Part shown: piece after piece, positions 38,001 to 50,341 of the stretch
Layout: each line of letters begins with the position of its first letter
Numbering within the stretch: position 1 is the first letter of the stretch
Assembly: GCF_900496995.4 (NCBI RefSeq)
Contig: NC_044009.1
Coordinates: forward strand, 47,166,005 to 47,230,004
DNA: 64,000 nucleotides
Direction: 5' to 3'
From: Aquila chrysaetos chrysaetos
Lineage: Eukaryota; Chordata; Aves; Accipitriformes; Accipitridae
Translations under genes and position numbers: made by a program
The notes under the pieces: generated by a model
The model's database searches: none
Told to the model about the DNA's origin: nothing
Seen by the model: only the letters and a program-made list of their open reading frames with translations

Positions 38001-40640
38001 CCCACGAGAACTGGCCCTATGCCACGTTCCCGAGGGTGGGACGTGCCTTAGGGAAAAAGCTGTAATGCGGTGGAGAAAATGGCAGGTTTTCTGTGCATGC
38101 TGGTATCAGCATGACCGACACTTCACGCTCTGCTTAAATTTGTTAATTGACAGATGGGGTTGGACTTGTAGGCACCCCGAAAATAGTAGTGTCCTTTGTG
38201 GAGCTCATGCCCGGTTGCTGATGCAGCTCTAGTCTGGATGAGACACCGTGTGTAACAGAAAGTGGCTGGAACAGGACGTCGTACCAGGGAGTGTTGTTTG
38301 CAGGCTAAAGTAGTGGGGAATAAACAAATAAACAAACAAATAAATAATCCCCGGCTGCCCTGATGATTTTTGCATGTTTCCACATTTTTATTCACCTATG
38401 GCTCTGCAGATGTTTGCCTCTGGAAAGCCAGAGCTGCACCACTTTTGCATTTTCAAGCCTGGAGGCTGGAGGCTGAAGCTTTAACCCCGTGTTACTCGGG
38501 AAGCGTCCCACTGCTGGGGGGTACAACCACAGCCCAGGTCTCCCTCCTCCGGGCTCTGAATGGCATGGTTAGTAAAATCCATTAACTGCAGCAAGCTGGT
38601 GTATTTTTTTCAACTAGCTTTCTTTGACATAACTGCTATGCTTTAACGAATTTCAGTTTGCTTTGCATTTTTTTGTACCATACCCATCCTTGCATATCCT
38701 AATCTGAAAGCTGTTCCCTGCCGCCTTCCCCTCCCCTTCCCAGTCCCCCCAGAATCTGGATGTGGCTGCAACAGGGAAACAAGCATCCACAGCATAACGA
38801 GAAGCTGAACTCCTAGCACTGAAATCAGGACCAAATCCCGAACCCCTTTTCTTTTTTGTCTTTTTTTTTACCATTAACTCTGCCAGGGGTTTGTCAGAGC
38901 AGAGACAAAATCAAACCCAAGTAAAACACTGAATATGATCTGCAGAGCAGTCTCACCTCAGAGCAGAGATTGCAAAGAGGATTCCTGTTCCATAAAAACA
39001 TGAATACACGTATATATATAAAGAAATTCAGAGGCTTTTGTCTGTGGAAAGATGAGAGGTGAATAGGGATCAAAATAACAAGATGGCAAGGTAGCTTTCT
39101 AATAAAACCCTGATACCTTTAGAGTAACTGGTCCCGGGTTTATTTAATCAGGAAAATAGCTGGGAGTTTAAATAACCAGCAATATAAAGCCTGCACAAAG
39201 GGGAGAGTGGGCAGGCTGAGTCGGATGTGGCTGTATCTTGTGGGAGGATATGATGCTTGAAAGAAGCAGTGACACATGCAAACTGCCTACAATGGCACCG
39301 GCTGGATTGAGGCGAGAGATAGAAACAGTATAAAAAAAAAAAATTATTACAAGCAACAGTTGTAGGCCTGCAGGGCAGAAAGGGAAGGGAGAGGAGGAAG
39401 CATTGCAATAGATAAGGAGGGTGAGTGAAAAGGCGAGGACACCACGCCGGGAATGGCAATTACTTGGGCTGTGACAGGGGAAGGAGCTCAAAGGATGCGA
39501 TCGGGGACCGCGGGTGCTGCGCCAAGCTGCCTCCTTCCAGGTCCACCCCGCTGCAGACATCCCTCACAGCCCCCTTCTCCCACACGGGGCCTTCTGAAGA
39601 ATTCCTTTCCAGAGGAAATTCTGCACGTCTGGCTTCAGTGCAAATAAATACGCCTTCGGTTTAAGGCTTGAGGAAACAATAGTCATTTCTTTGGGAATGA
39701 CTTTTCACAGAGGGGGGAAAATCCACAGCACTTTTACTTCTAGGGAAGTTTTAAGATGGTCTTTTCAGCATCCTTTACTAAAACATGAATGTACTCTGCA
39801 GGGAGTAGCTTTCCAGTCAAGGCTCCTGTTGGCTTCAAATTAAGTTGTAATTAAAAAAAATAAAATGACAGCACTATCCATGAAAAGCTCTTCTACATTT
39901 TCTGTTGAGCAATGTTATAGCACTAGGTCAAGGGCTTTTGCATGATCCATGTACTGACAAGTGCTAGCAAGGAAGCAGTGGGTTTATACCGATATTTCAC
40001 TGTGAAATTCCACATTTGCAACTCTTTTTGGCAGTAGGTGGTACAGCTCTGAAACTAATATGTTAGTTCAAACTGTAGTACAAAATGTGGTATAAATTAA
40101 AGCCTGGCTATGCTCAAAGCCATGCTACAGCATGGCGAGATGAGGCCCTGGCGGGTCACAGACCGTCTCGCTTTCCACCCTGAATAGCAGCGGCCAAGGG
40201 TCTAATTGCATGTGACAGTAGTTGGTCATAACATCTAGCATTTAAAAAAACAAGGGAGATCATTGTTAATCTGTTTCGCAAAAAATTCAGCTTGTTTCTG
40301 TGGTCCTAGATGCAGTTTGTTTTGTGGTTATGAGTTACATGGTGCCATTAAAACTTAGTCTGCTGGGTGTGCTTGCTGAAAATCGAGGGCTGGAGAAGCA
40401 GAGGTCACGCAGCAAGCAGCTCTCCATGTCCATCCGTGCTGCTTGCAGGAGTATTTGATCTTTATTTTCCTTATTCCTCCACCTTTGACCCATTGTTAGG
40501 CCTGGGAGAAGTAGCAACAGCGTGGTTGAGCTTCTCCTCCCATCTGTGCCCAAAGCCGGGGGGAGGTCTGGGGCCACGCGGTTCCCCTGAGAAAGTCTGG
40601 TGTTGCTGAGCCGGCTTCCCACGCAGGCGGTCCAGATGCT
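35030..40640. other. Intergenic DNA, third part
   Basis: No gene is recognised. It holds a short AAAT/AAAC repeat at 38319-38347 and a (TA) run near 39011. The 35170-35720 segment is relatively GC-rich with overlapping short frames but has no convincing gene signal. Confidence 0.55.
38319..38347. repeat. AAAT/AAAC tetranucleotide repeat
   Basis: About seven imperfect tetranucleotide units mixing AAAT and AAAC. Confidence 0.8.
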
Positions 40641-40650
40641 TGCTGGCCCT

Positions 40651-40740
40651 CTGTTATCAAACGTATTTTCATCAGTAACCTGTGAGAACATCACATCGTT
40701 GTAATGAAGTTTGCAGAAGGGACAAAGTCTTGGGGGTTGG
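40651..40740 (+). mobile_element. CR1-like LINE fragment (reverse-transcriptase core)
   Basis: Read on the + strand with a stop inside, the sequence gives an IFISNL segment followed by VVMKFAEGTKS. This resembles the CR1 reverse-transcriptase stretch IFI-DL then MKFADDTK, which includes the catalytic F-A-D-D box (here decayed to FAEG). It is a short, dead fossil. The 224-codon frame on the opposite strand (40335-41009) overlaps it and is not a gene. Confidence 0.5.
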
Positions 40741-40999
40741 AAGAAAAAAAGGCAAAGAAAAAAAAGGCAAAGGCAAGTGGTTGGTATGGGGGGCTGGGCT
40801 TGCTGGGTGCAAAGCCCCATGTTCAGGACACCCTTCTCTGTCCTAGGAAGCAGAAACTCTTCAAAAAGACTTACGGACTGTGTTAGATGCTTAGTATATA
40901 TAGGTTGCCACAGTAATTTAATGCCCAAAGTGGTGCATAGGCTCTGGGCTGTACAGACACGGGGTGGGAATGCCACCCCTGCGCTGGTACTGACAACTG

Positions 41000-43900
41000 C
41001 CATCCACACCAGGACCTCATAGACTCAAAGATAATAAAACAGATTTTGTCGAAAGGATACTCTTTACTAGGTCAGGGTAATTTAAATGCTGGGGTTTGGA
41101 GAGAATGATGGCTCGCAAACATCTGAAATGTTCCTAATACATGGTTTTACAGTCATCTTAATGCAAAGATAGTCAAAATCTTAGTCAAAATGAGAGTCGT
41201 ACGCGGCTACTGCCATCAGAGGGGAGTGAGTGTGTCTAAGCCATTTCCAAAGCTTATCATAAGTTCCCACAGGAAGAGATATGAATGGCATGAAAATATT
41301 ACACTTCAAGCAGAGAGATTTAGGAGGCATGTGAACCATGCCGAGGAGCTGGAAGTGGAATATTCAGTTGTCAAAATAATGCTGCGACGGCAGCCGCTGC
41401 GCTTCCTGCATTAACATGTCAGAGCCGGAGTGACAGCAGACGTCAGCGCCATGTGCTCGAGGGGGTGATGGCCTCCCAAACGCGGCTAGAAGAAAGCCCT
41501 TCTAATTTTGGTTGATTGCTTTTCAAATGCGGCTCATTCAGATCCTCTTCGTCGCATGAGCTCATTAGGGAACAGCTACAGGAGGAGGTAAGGGGAAATT
41601 AATAACGTGGAAGGTGCCGATCGCAAGTGGATATTGCGTAGGTATCAGAAAGACAGTGATCTTCTGAGCCAGGAATACTTGTTTTGGAATAAATAACAGA
41701 CTCTTGCTGTTACAAGTGAAAAAGATTTAAAACACGAGAAGGTATTAAGAGCTGCATGACTTCTGTATCGCTTCGTACCTTTATCATCAGTGGGTCCGAA
41801 GCTCCACTAAGTTAGCGTGGTACCAGGAGCGGCCCCATGTGACAGTCTGAAAAAAAGATGTCCAAGATGGTATTTTTCATTTATAGGTAGTTAGGTATTT
41901 CTGTCAGTTCTGTCCTCGTATCACTGCATCTTGAAAAGAGAAAATAATTATTCCCATATACGGGTAAAATGTCCTAAAAATTGCCTTTTTATAATGAATG
42001 ATTGTTGCTTGCTAAAATTCATACCTGTGTAGAAAACCTAAATCATCAGCAAAAGTGGCAAAGAGGAAAACCCAGCTCCTCTTCCCTGGCACAATTCTGC
42101 TTTCCCATGACATCTATAACCTGAGCCAGGTCTTTGCCGAGTCCTTCACGCTTCTCCAGCACAGAAACTCATTTCTTGGCAGAGATTGAAGTCCCAAGGA
42201 AAAAGTGAGCTGCATTTCGCTCAGGGGCGGTGAGAGGCTGGGACTCTCGTGTCTGGTCCAGCGCTGCCTCGTGGCTTTGCAGGACGAGAGCTGTACACTC
42301 TGGGTAGTGTTCTAGCAGCATCACTTTCTACCAGCTCTTTCTGGTAAGGAGTACCAGGCGGTGAAGGTGTTCACCATCCTTTACGACCTCCAAACCTGGA
42401 CACAATAATAATGAAATCCCTTACCAACATTTTTGGAACTTGAATTTCTGAGATTAATTTAATTAAGAATTTCAGTTTCAAATTACTAGTTGAAATACTC
42501 TAAAAGTTATTTTTTTCAGTCTGGGAATAGAGCACTCATTTGTTTCATTATGACGAACCAGAAGTTTGGAGCGGTGCATAATGAAATATTTCAGGAAGAA
42601 TTTTTGATTCAATTAACTTTGAGGAGGGCGAAAAAGCAAAATTGTTTTAACAAAGGCAAACATTTGTAAAAATTATAATCCATTCCTCAGAAGTACTTGG
42701 GAAGATAAAGCAATCTGTCGAATAAATAGTTCTCAGTAGCCAGGTTTGGCCTGTTGCAGTCGCTCAGCGTATTACAATGACAAAAATTGAAAATTTTTGT
42801 TGAAATTGAAAAAAAGCCGGGCGTTGGTCAATTTTTGCTATTTTAAGGGTGGAGAGTGCCTGTGGGGATGAACCAGTCATGGTGGTTTGAGACTGGCCAT
42901 GCTGGAGAGGGACCGGGGTCCTGCGCCCCTGTTGCATGAAGACCTGCAGCAGCCCAAAATGCGAAAGTCCCAATTTCAAGGTGATGATGCCTACACTGGG
43001 TTTGAGGAGAAAGAGCAAATCTTCACGCAGATTCATGGGCTGCAGCCATGGGGGAGCGCACCGCACCTGCCCGGGGCTGCCGTACCCGCCAAACCCAGCC
43101 CAAAGCCGTGGTGAGGATGGGGGCTGTGAAGACGTGGACCCCTTCACCCGGGGCAGAGACAGCGATGCCGCCGTTCCCCCGGGGTACCCCGGCTTGTAAG
43201 GGCTGCAGCTAACGAGCTGCAGGAGGAAAGCGGCAGCTGTGGCCTTGCGGCTGGCCCCGAAGGGATGTCTGCACCCGTGGCCGCGTGTGTGTGCATGCAA
43301 AGCTTTGGAAATTTCCATTTTAATAAAAGCAACCTTGGAGGAGCATGAGCAATAACCTGTCTGCTCTTTGGCACTGACAGTTAGGTTGTCCTGTAAAATG
43401 AGATTTTGCTACCCCAGCGCAGCGATCTTGTTATCAACTCCAGCTTACATCAGCGTGCTTTATTAGAAGACAGCAGAAATAATTCTTTAGACATTAAGCA
43501 ACGTCTAGTTTCTGCTTTTATCGGGCTGGCTGAGTGTGATTAAATCAGATCCAGAGGTAAGCCCAATAAACTCCTGGATCTCTGGGCTCAGATATTTGGT
43601 CCATCTACAGATGCTTTGAAGTCTGGCGAGAGGATAGAAATTAGGTCTTTCCTGCCCAGCCTTTTCCACTCCTGCTGCCTCTTGAAAATCCAGTTTCCTA
43701 GGTCTGACCTATGTACTTTGGACTCTCCGGTTTTATTAAGGGAGGGGCGACGTTACATGTGGATCAATCTCCTGCCTGTTCCCAAGCTCAGCTTTGCTCA
43801 GCTGTGACTCCAGGCTTCGGTCCCTGCTCGAGTAATGGATCTTTGCCCAAGCGAGGGTCACTGCAGCCATGACCGATGGGCTATTCCGGCGCTCCGGTCC

Positions 43901-45990
43901 CTTCCAAGATAAAATCAGCATTACACAGCTTTACGCTTGTAATCGCCAGCAGCCAGTCCCAACGCCCTGCCTGTACCCATCTTTTTTGTCAACTTAGATA
44001 GCACTTTTCATCTCTGAAGGCATCAACTGATTAACCAGTTATCACAGCTCTTCTAAATCTTCAGTGGATACTTTTGTGCTGCTATTCCCGCTTCTGCCAT
44101 GGGAACGACGAGGCTGCTGGAGGTTGGGGATCAGCACAACCCATGGGAAACCCTGCGTTGCTGCTGGGCATGGCCACCCCGGGAGCATGTGGCAGGGCAC
44201 GTTCCTCTGCACCTTTCCTTCTTCAGCGAGGGCTGGCTCCCAGCATTGCTTCCAGCATCGCTGGGAGAGGAAATTATAATGATTCATCTGGACCGGGACC
44301 GTAACATTTAGCTCCTTTCTCCTCCTTCCCAGAGTATAAATTTTCAGCCAAAACCCCCACAGATGTACACCAGAGAAGGAAATAATCTGCAGATGTTGAC
44401 TGTTCCCAGCTCTCGCCTCGTCTAAGGGGCCAGTGACAACTACCTGGGTCCTTGCCAGGTTTCTGGGTGGACTCCGCTTATTCACAACTTTGTGTTTTAA
44501 TATTATACCACTCTTGGCCAAGTATCTACAGAGTAGTGAATTGTCCCCTGAGCTGTCATGAGAGAGAGAGACGTTTAATGCACAATAACTATTATTTCCC
44601 AAATATTGATGCCCTCAAGGCTTGTGGGATCTCCTTTCAATAACTCAGCCTCCTGCCACCTAGGACAGTGCTGTATATAGGAGGACGCATGGTGAAATGG
44701 CACAGGGAGGTGATTTTTCTTTTCTTTTTTAAACTGTGTATATCACATTAATGAAAAAAACATAGGTCTGCCTGAGGGTGATGTGACCAGCTTCTCCGCA
44801 GGATTTCATTTTGCAGAGCGATGCCAGCCCCTGTCCTGGCTCCTGCCCTTCTCTGCTGGCTTTAGCCTCTGGCTCGGCACAGCCCTGCCCTGGGCGCAGG
44901 TGCCTCTGCAGCACGTCGTATAGACACCATCGGGAAGGGAAGGTGCTGGGGGCGAGGAAAGTAAGGTCTAGGCAATGGTGCAGCATCCCCCCTCCCAAAT
45001 CACCCTGCGCCAGGGCAGCACTGAGCCCACGTCAAACTGAAACGGCTGGGATTTGGCTTAAAGCTCGCAGAATGTGTCTCCAGGGGAAATTAAAGAAGGA
45101 AATTAACAGCAGCATCTTTTATTTTCATAAAGCACTTAAAAGCACCAGATGCATATAATTTTTATTTTTGGCTCTCTAAACTTAGGCTTTCATATTAAAT
45201 TGCAACTGGCACTTGGAAAACTCATTTTTAGTGGATTGCAGAAGGAGAAAAGCATGGGCCAGATGCCCATGAGTTTATATTCTTTTGACCAACTTGCACA
45301 GCTCTGCTCATGCCAATTAATCCAGGTTTCCAGAACTACAAAGAAAACCAGGAAAACACCACTGACCTTGCTGTTCAGCTCTGTTTGAACAGCAGTAATA
45401 ATCGCTGGTACAGAGCCAGGACAGGGCATTGCACGGCTACCGCTGCAGCGGGGTTTGCACCCACAGCCTGGGTGGGAGCCATTGCTGCAGAATGAGCATT
45501 CGCTGGGACTCTTCAAGCCAAGAGAAGCTGGCTTGGTTTGTGGATGTCTGACAGAGTAGCCGGCGTTTCATTTTCCTTAAAATGTCTCCTGCGTATAGAG
45601 TCGTGATCGCCGATTTGAGATGGCAAAACAGTTGTGGGGCTGCTTGTTCCTCCTGCGTGGCTTTGGCATCCCTCTTTGCCGAGGGACCAGCGGAACGTAC
45701 CAAAACACCGTGGCTCAGCAGCTCTCGGCTTGCTCCTTGACAAAGGGCTTTGTACCTCCTTCCCTCCAAGTGGTTTGGAAACCGTGCTGTGTATGGAGAG
45801 AAAAAAAACGGCAGTGGGTGTTGCCTTCCCACACAGTCATTGTTCTAGCTGCACAATTTTAACTGTTGATATGAAATCTTTATATCAGTAAACTTCCAGC
45901 TAAATGTCAAACTACAGCCATTTCTCCTGTAACTGTGCCTTTGGAAGCATGATTGTTAATATTACTGGTATTATTTTACATGACTTTCGC
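41000..45990. other. Intergenic DNA, fourth part
   Basis: No gene is recognised. A modest GC and CpG-enriched stretch lies at about 43040-43290. The long chance frames (184 codons at 42764-43318 and 186 codons at 44042-44602, both minus strand) have no recognisable motifs. Confidence 0.55.
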
Positions 45991-45994
45991 AATG

Positions 45995-46032
45995 TGAACA
46001 GTTCATTTCTCCATGAACAGTTCATTTCTCCA
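45995..46032. repeat. Perfect 19-bp tandem duplication
   Basis: TGAACAGTTCATTTCTCCA occurs twice back to back with no mismatch, indicating a recent slippage or repair event. Confidence 0.9.
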
Positions 46033-46529
46033 TCTAAGTCCAGAAGGAAAACATCTTCATTTAACTTCAAAAAAATTGTTTTTCACTAAACATGAAGGAA
46101 CAATGAACAATTTGAGGCACACACAGGGCAAATATGTTATTAAGGCTCCGAACACCAAACCACAGTGTGATAGCAGACATGGGTCAGTGCTTTTTTCCAT
46201 GCTTGCGTTCCCTGGGGTAAAACTGCTCCTAACAGCGCTGTGGAGGGCAGACACAACTTGGAAAATGCTTCCCATTGCTTAAGCCCTGGAAAGTAAGGGA
46301 TAAGCAAAATTCAGCTCCTGGCAAGAAAACGAACTAAAAAGCAAGGTAATCTATAACGCTAGGCTTCTATAGGCAAACTGTAAATGATACGGTACATTGC
46401 CATGTGCCACACACTGAGACAACTATTTCCAATTTGTCAAGAGTCGCATTTCTTATATACCAGTGGCAGGGCTTTATTTTTTGTCCGTACTCCAATTAAC
46501 ACGTCGATAGAGCTCTGTGTCTAAATGCT

Positions 46530-46870
46530 CCCAGGGTGTTGGCGGCCGTGCCAGGCGTGTCTCGGGGGACACCTGGTAGGGACCGTGCAGAGGGTGCCGG
46601 TGGACACGGCGGGCAACGTTTAAACCGCCCGCTCTGCCTCTGCAGGCAGCTGCCGCCGCGTCAAGTTATGATGTCGCCCACTCCTTTCTCAAGCAGCAAA
46701 ACCTCCACCGTGCTGCCACGTCGCAGCCCCGGGGGTGGGACGGAGGAGGCAGCCGCCGAGAAGGTGTCCGGGTGGGAGCGCGTCCCGAGCACCGCAGCGG
46801 CATCGCGCCGTGGGAGCCCGCGGCCCCGAGGGGCACAGACCGCTCGCGCGTAAGTACGGCTGCCTGCGAG
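46530..46870 (+). promoter_or_regulatory. HNMT: CpG-island promoter, gene 2 (HNMT)
   Basis: A dense CpG island, with about 20 CpGs in 46741-46860 alone. It ends at a near-consensus splice donor, gtaagta at 46850. It precedes the first coding exon of gene 2 by 4.4 kb, as the first island precedes gene 1 by 3.7 kb. A promoter role is inferred from composition, donor and position. Confidence 0.65.
46640..46849 (+). other. HNMT: Candidate exon 1 of gene 2 (5' boundary unknown)
   Basis: The 3' end is fixed by the strong gtaagt donor at 46850; the 5' end is a guess. Two adjacent ATGs at 46678 and 46681 open a frame that crosses the donor but does not enter the HNMT frame. If included in the mRNA they would form an upstream reading frame. 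The true start may lie downstream of them. Confidence 0.4.
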
Positions 46871-47305
46871 GCAAGCACGAGCTTAACGGATTGCGTTAAA
46901 CTCCTCCGAAAGGGATCCCTGTTTCGCTGGCGTTCGGCGACAAGCCGTAATCCTGTGCTGATAAGCCCAAGCTCCTGCTGCAAATAGTTTACAGCTGAGG
47001 GCACGCTCACATTGTTTTCTGGCTTCACAGGGAAGGTTTAAAGGGTTTTACGGTGAGTTTAAAGCAGGTTTAATTCTGCTAACGCCGGCGTGAACCAGGG
47101 GTGGATCAAGTAACTAACTGCAGCATAAACACAGAGCTTGTTTTCGAAACTCCTCAATCTTTTTAGGGAGCTACGTATGAATTTAGATTACCACTGAAGG
47201 GAACATGCCCAAGTGAACATTATTATCCCAAAGTTTCTATCAGCCTGATTCAGAAAAAAACCTTTTCTTCCTTCTCTTTACTCATTTTTAAAGTTAACTG
47301 GCTGG

Positions 47306-47388
47306 AATTCAAACAGCAAAACACATAATGAAGTAAATGGGGCAAATTCAAACAGCCAAAAGCATAATGAAATAAATGAGACAAATTC
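47306..47388. repeat. 39-bp imperfect tandem repeat, about 2.1 copies
   Basis: Units start with AATTC at 47306, 47345 and (partial) 47384. The two full copies share AATTCAAACAGC and CATAATGAA with scattered substitutions. Confidence 0.8.
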
Positions 47389-48737
47389 CTTGAACTGCAC
47401 CTAACATGAAAATGAATCTCAGCTGCTCATTAGAGACTGCCGAGCAGGGGACATGGGCAAATTAAATCACGGGAAGTAGAGGGAGGCATAGAAAAAAGGT
47501 CAATTATCTAAATCTCCTCTTATTAACTGCAAAATATTTTTTCAAGATTGAAGGTAGTAAAATACGTTAGTGGCAAATGGCAAAGCCTCTTTATGTGCTT
47601 AAAGTAAAAAGTGAGGAGTTAGGCAGAGCAGAGGAATGGGTAAACAAGGAATATACCACTTTATTTTCAGGGTGATTTAGCAGTGAGTAATTCTCACCCG
47701 ACATACCTCCAGGTGTTTGCTTCCTTACTCTCTCTGGCAAAATTCATACCTGGTTTCCTCAGGTTAATTCAGATTTTGCTGGGGATTCGAGTGCTGGTCA
47801 TGCAGGAGAAGGAGGGGTTGTTGGTCCGAGGCTCATGCGTGGCGGCTGAGCCGGGTGGGTAGCGTGGGCAGCGTGCTGCCTCTGTGCACGTGAGCGGCAG
47901 ATATCGCCCTGCGAGCCGGAGCGATGGTCCTCCACCTAAGAGAGTCAATTCAGCTGCGATTTGTCCGTCTGCCTAATGCACGGGCCACATAACCTGTTTT
48001 ATTTAACACCACCAGGCTCACTGAAGCAGGCAGCAGCGGGGTAAGCTTTGTGGCCGGGGGGGGGGCCATCACCTTCCTGTACCACTCCGACTGGCCCTCG
48101 TGGGCATCTGAGACCCAGCAAAGTTTTTAAAGCTCTCCCATCTACTTGTTCCCAGGCCTTTTTCATCATTGTTCTTCAACACACTCAGTTTTGCTGGTTT
48201 TTCCCTTGCAAGCATCCTTGCTGCCAGAGAGGGTGGGAAACAGGGAGCGTGCCAAAAGCTGGGTCTGCCTCGGCGGTGGTGTGGGTGGAAAATCACACCT
48301 TGGGTCCTGCTCTGGAGGTCACCGCTGGTCTTCGGGACTGCCGGAAGGACAGCAATTAACAGCCATTGCTAATTGATCTAATGGCTCTGGTAGCAGCACG
48401 TGCTGGAGGATGTGGCTCATGGGAGGAGGATGTGGCTTATGGAGTGCAAAACCAAAACATGTCACGACTTGGATGTTATCTTTGGCATGAGCAGCAAAGG
48501 AAAGCTGGCAAAGCCAAGCAGCTTGTGTTATCATTGAAAAGGAGGCAGGAGGAGGAGCTGGGGAGCTGCAGCTGCTCAGCGTGACGGCTGTCCCTAGAAA
48601 TCGTCCTTCAAGAAGGAGTGAGCACCAGAAAGAGAAAAAGGTGATGGCCAGGCAATGTGGAGATGTCAGTGAGAGATTGTGCCAAGCCCATCTTTCTGCC
48701 GGTGGTGTAACAGTCCCAGTGTACAGGGGAAAAGGAG

Positions 48738-48862
48738 GTGCTCCTAAACAGAGGCTTTAGGGTTGGCACCATCTTGTATGACATTCTCATAAGCAAGCGA
48801 GGAAGACGTGGCCTCGATAAGACAGCTATTGGGTGGGTGGAAAACTGGTTTCACAGTTACAA
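48738..48862 (+). mobile_element. CR1-like LINE fragment (reverse transcriptase)
   Basis: The + strand frame reads DILISKRGRRGLDKTAIGWV followed by ENWF, matching the CR1 reverse-transcriptase pattern DILI-KL-RGLD--I-W--NWL. Similarity fades on both sides, so this is a 5'- and 3'-truncated fossil. The frame stays open by chance over the rest of its 80 codons. It cannot encode a working polymerase. Confidence 0.6.
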
Positions 48863-49142
48863 AAGTTATCATCAGTTCACTGCTAGAAAGGGAGGTAATG
48901 ATGAGTATGAACCTGAGCCCGCTATTCTTTCGTTGTTTCTGTTCATGATTTGGAGGAGGGATGAGACTGTTGTTATTTGAGGTGCAGCTGAAAGAGATTT
49001 GAGCACAAAGGAGGACTGAATTATGATTCAAAGGGGCAAGAGAAGTAGCCTGGAAAAAGCCCGTGGTTTGTATTTCAGCGGTCATGCTGGTGAGTGAAGG
49101 CAAGCGGGGTGGGGTCTGGGTGGGGTGAGGGAAGCTGTCCCA

Positions 49143-50341
49143 GTGTAGTCATACGTTTGAGTTATGGTCTAGCCCTGGTGATATTGCTCAATTCAGGGTT
49201 AAACATGATGCACTGGCCTTTAAGGAGGACCAGTACTCCATAGCTTCACTATGCAAGCCTGATTACTGTGTATAAACTATGCAGGCTTTGCTAACGACTA
49301 TGCCCTTGAAGAGGGAACTAAAGACTGATAAAATGAAACATCCTGCCCCAGAAGGTGCTGAAGGCCAGATGATGGCCAAAGAAGCATGAACTAAGGGAAA
49401 GGGAAAGGTGGCAGGGGGAGGTCGCGACCACTGACTCAATTCAAGGCTGGAAGAACTTGCCCCCCCCACCTGCAAGGAGCATGAGTGAAAATTTACATAG
49501 CAAGCGAGGCTAATTTAAATATAACTGACCAATAACAGATGAGAGGGTGTCATGGTTTAACCCCAGCCAGCAACTAAGCACCACACAGCTGCTCACTCAC
49601 TTCCCCCCAGCCAGTGGGATGGGGAAAGAATCAGGAAAAAAAAGTAAAACTTGTGCATTGAGATAAGAACAGTGTAATAGAACAGAAAAGCAGAAACTAA
49701 TACTGATAATGGTAACACTAATAAAATGACAATAGTAATAATAAAAGGATTGTAATGTACAAGTATTGCACAATGCAATTGCTCACCACCTGCCGATCGA
49801 TGCCCAGTTAGTCCCCAAGCAGCGATTCCCCGCACCCCCACTCCCCCCAGTTTCTATACTGGGCGTGACGTCCCATGGTCTGGAATACCCCGTTGGCCAG
49901 TTGGGGTCAGCTCTCCTGGCTGTGTCCCCTCCCAACTTCTTGTGCCCCTCCAGCCTTCTCGCTGGCTGGGCATCAGAAGCTGAAAAATCCTTGACTTTAG
50001 ACTAAACACTACTTAGCAACAACTAAAAACGTCACTGTTATCAACATTCTTCTCACATCTAACGCAAAAACATAGCACTGTACCAGCTACTAGGAAGACA
50101 ATTAACTCTATCCCAGCTGACAGAGGGTCGCTACTAACCAATGAATGTAAATTTAGGCAGGTTTTTACTAATCATGTAACAGAATAAATATGTTGTAGTT
50201 CTTTGGTATGGTGTGCCGGCTTTGTGGAGTTACCACCTGGCACCCATCTCTGCGCAGACGTGAAATAAAGAAATATCTCGGCTCAGTGTGTAAGATTGGT
50301 TCGTTGCGCAGCAGGTACCAAACCCCAGTTGTGGGACAACA
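49143..50341 (+). mobile_element. ERV LTR (ERVK-like), interrupted by a younger LTR
   Basis: The two flanks of the inner LTR appear to be one older LTR: an upstream unique part (about 49143-49547), and a downstream part (50128-50341) holding AATAAA signals (50184 and 50263) followed by a short terminal segment ending near ACAACA. The 3' part resembles avian ERVK-type LTR ends, with the 'cacccatctctgcgcaga...gaaataaag' style of R-U5. The orientation is +. Both ends are approximate because I found no target-site duplication. No retroviral coding sequence is present. Confidence 0.5.
49548..50122 (-). mobile_element. Solo LTR of an avian ERVL-type endogenous retrovirus, nested
   Basis: 575 bases bounded by TG...CA (TGTCATGG at the start, GCTGACA at the end) and flanked on both sides by the identical 5-bp duplication GAGGG (49543-49547 and 50123-50127). 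The sequence is a type I recognise as abundant in bird genomes. On the minus strand a CRE-like GACGTCA lies just upstream of a TATA-like box (complement near 49853-49860), so the element points opposite to the gene. There are no internal gag, pol or env sequences, so it is the product of recombination between two LTRs. Confidence 0.85.

Noticed and set aside
40335..41009. 224-codon open frame on the minus strand, the longest in the window
   Set aside because: It runs antisense to a CR1 fossil, has low-complexity Leu/Phe stretches, and shows no recognisable domain or splice context.
42764..44602. Two minus-strand frames of about 185 codons (42764-43318 and 44042-44602)
   Set aside because: Composition is typical of chance frames in GC-rich patches; there are no motifs and no promoter or splice context.
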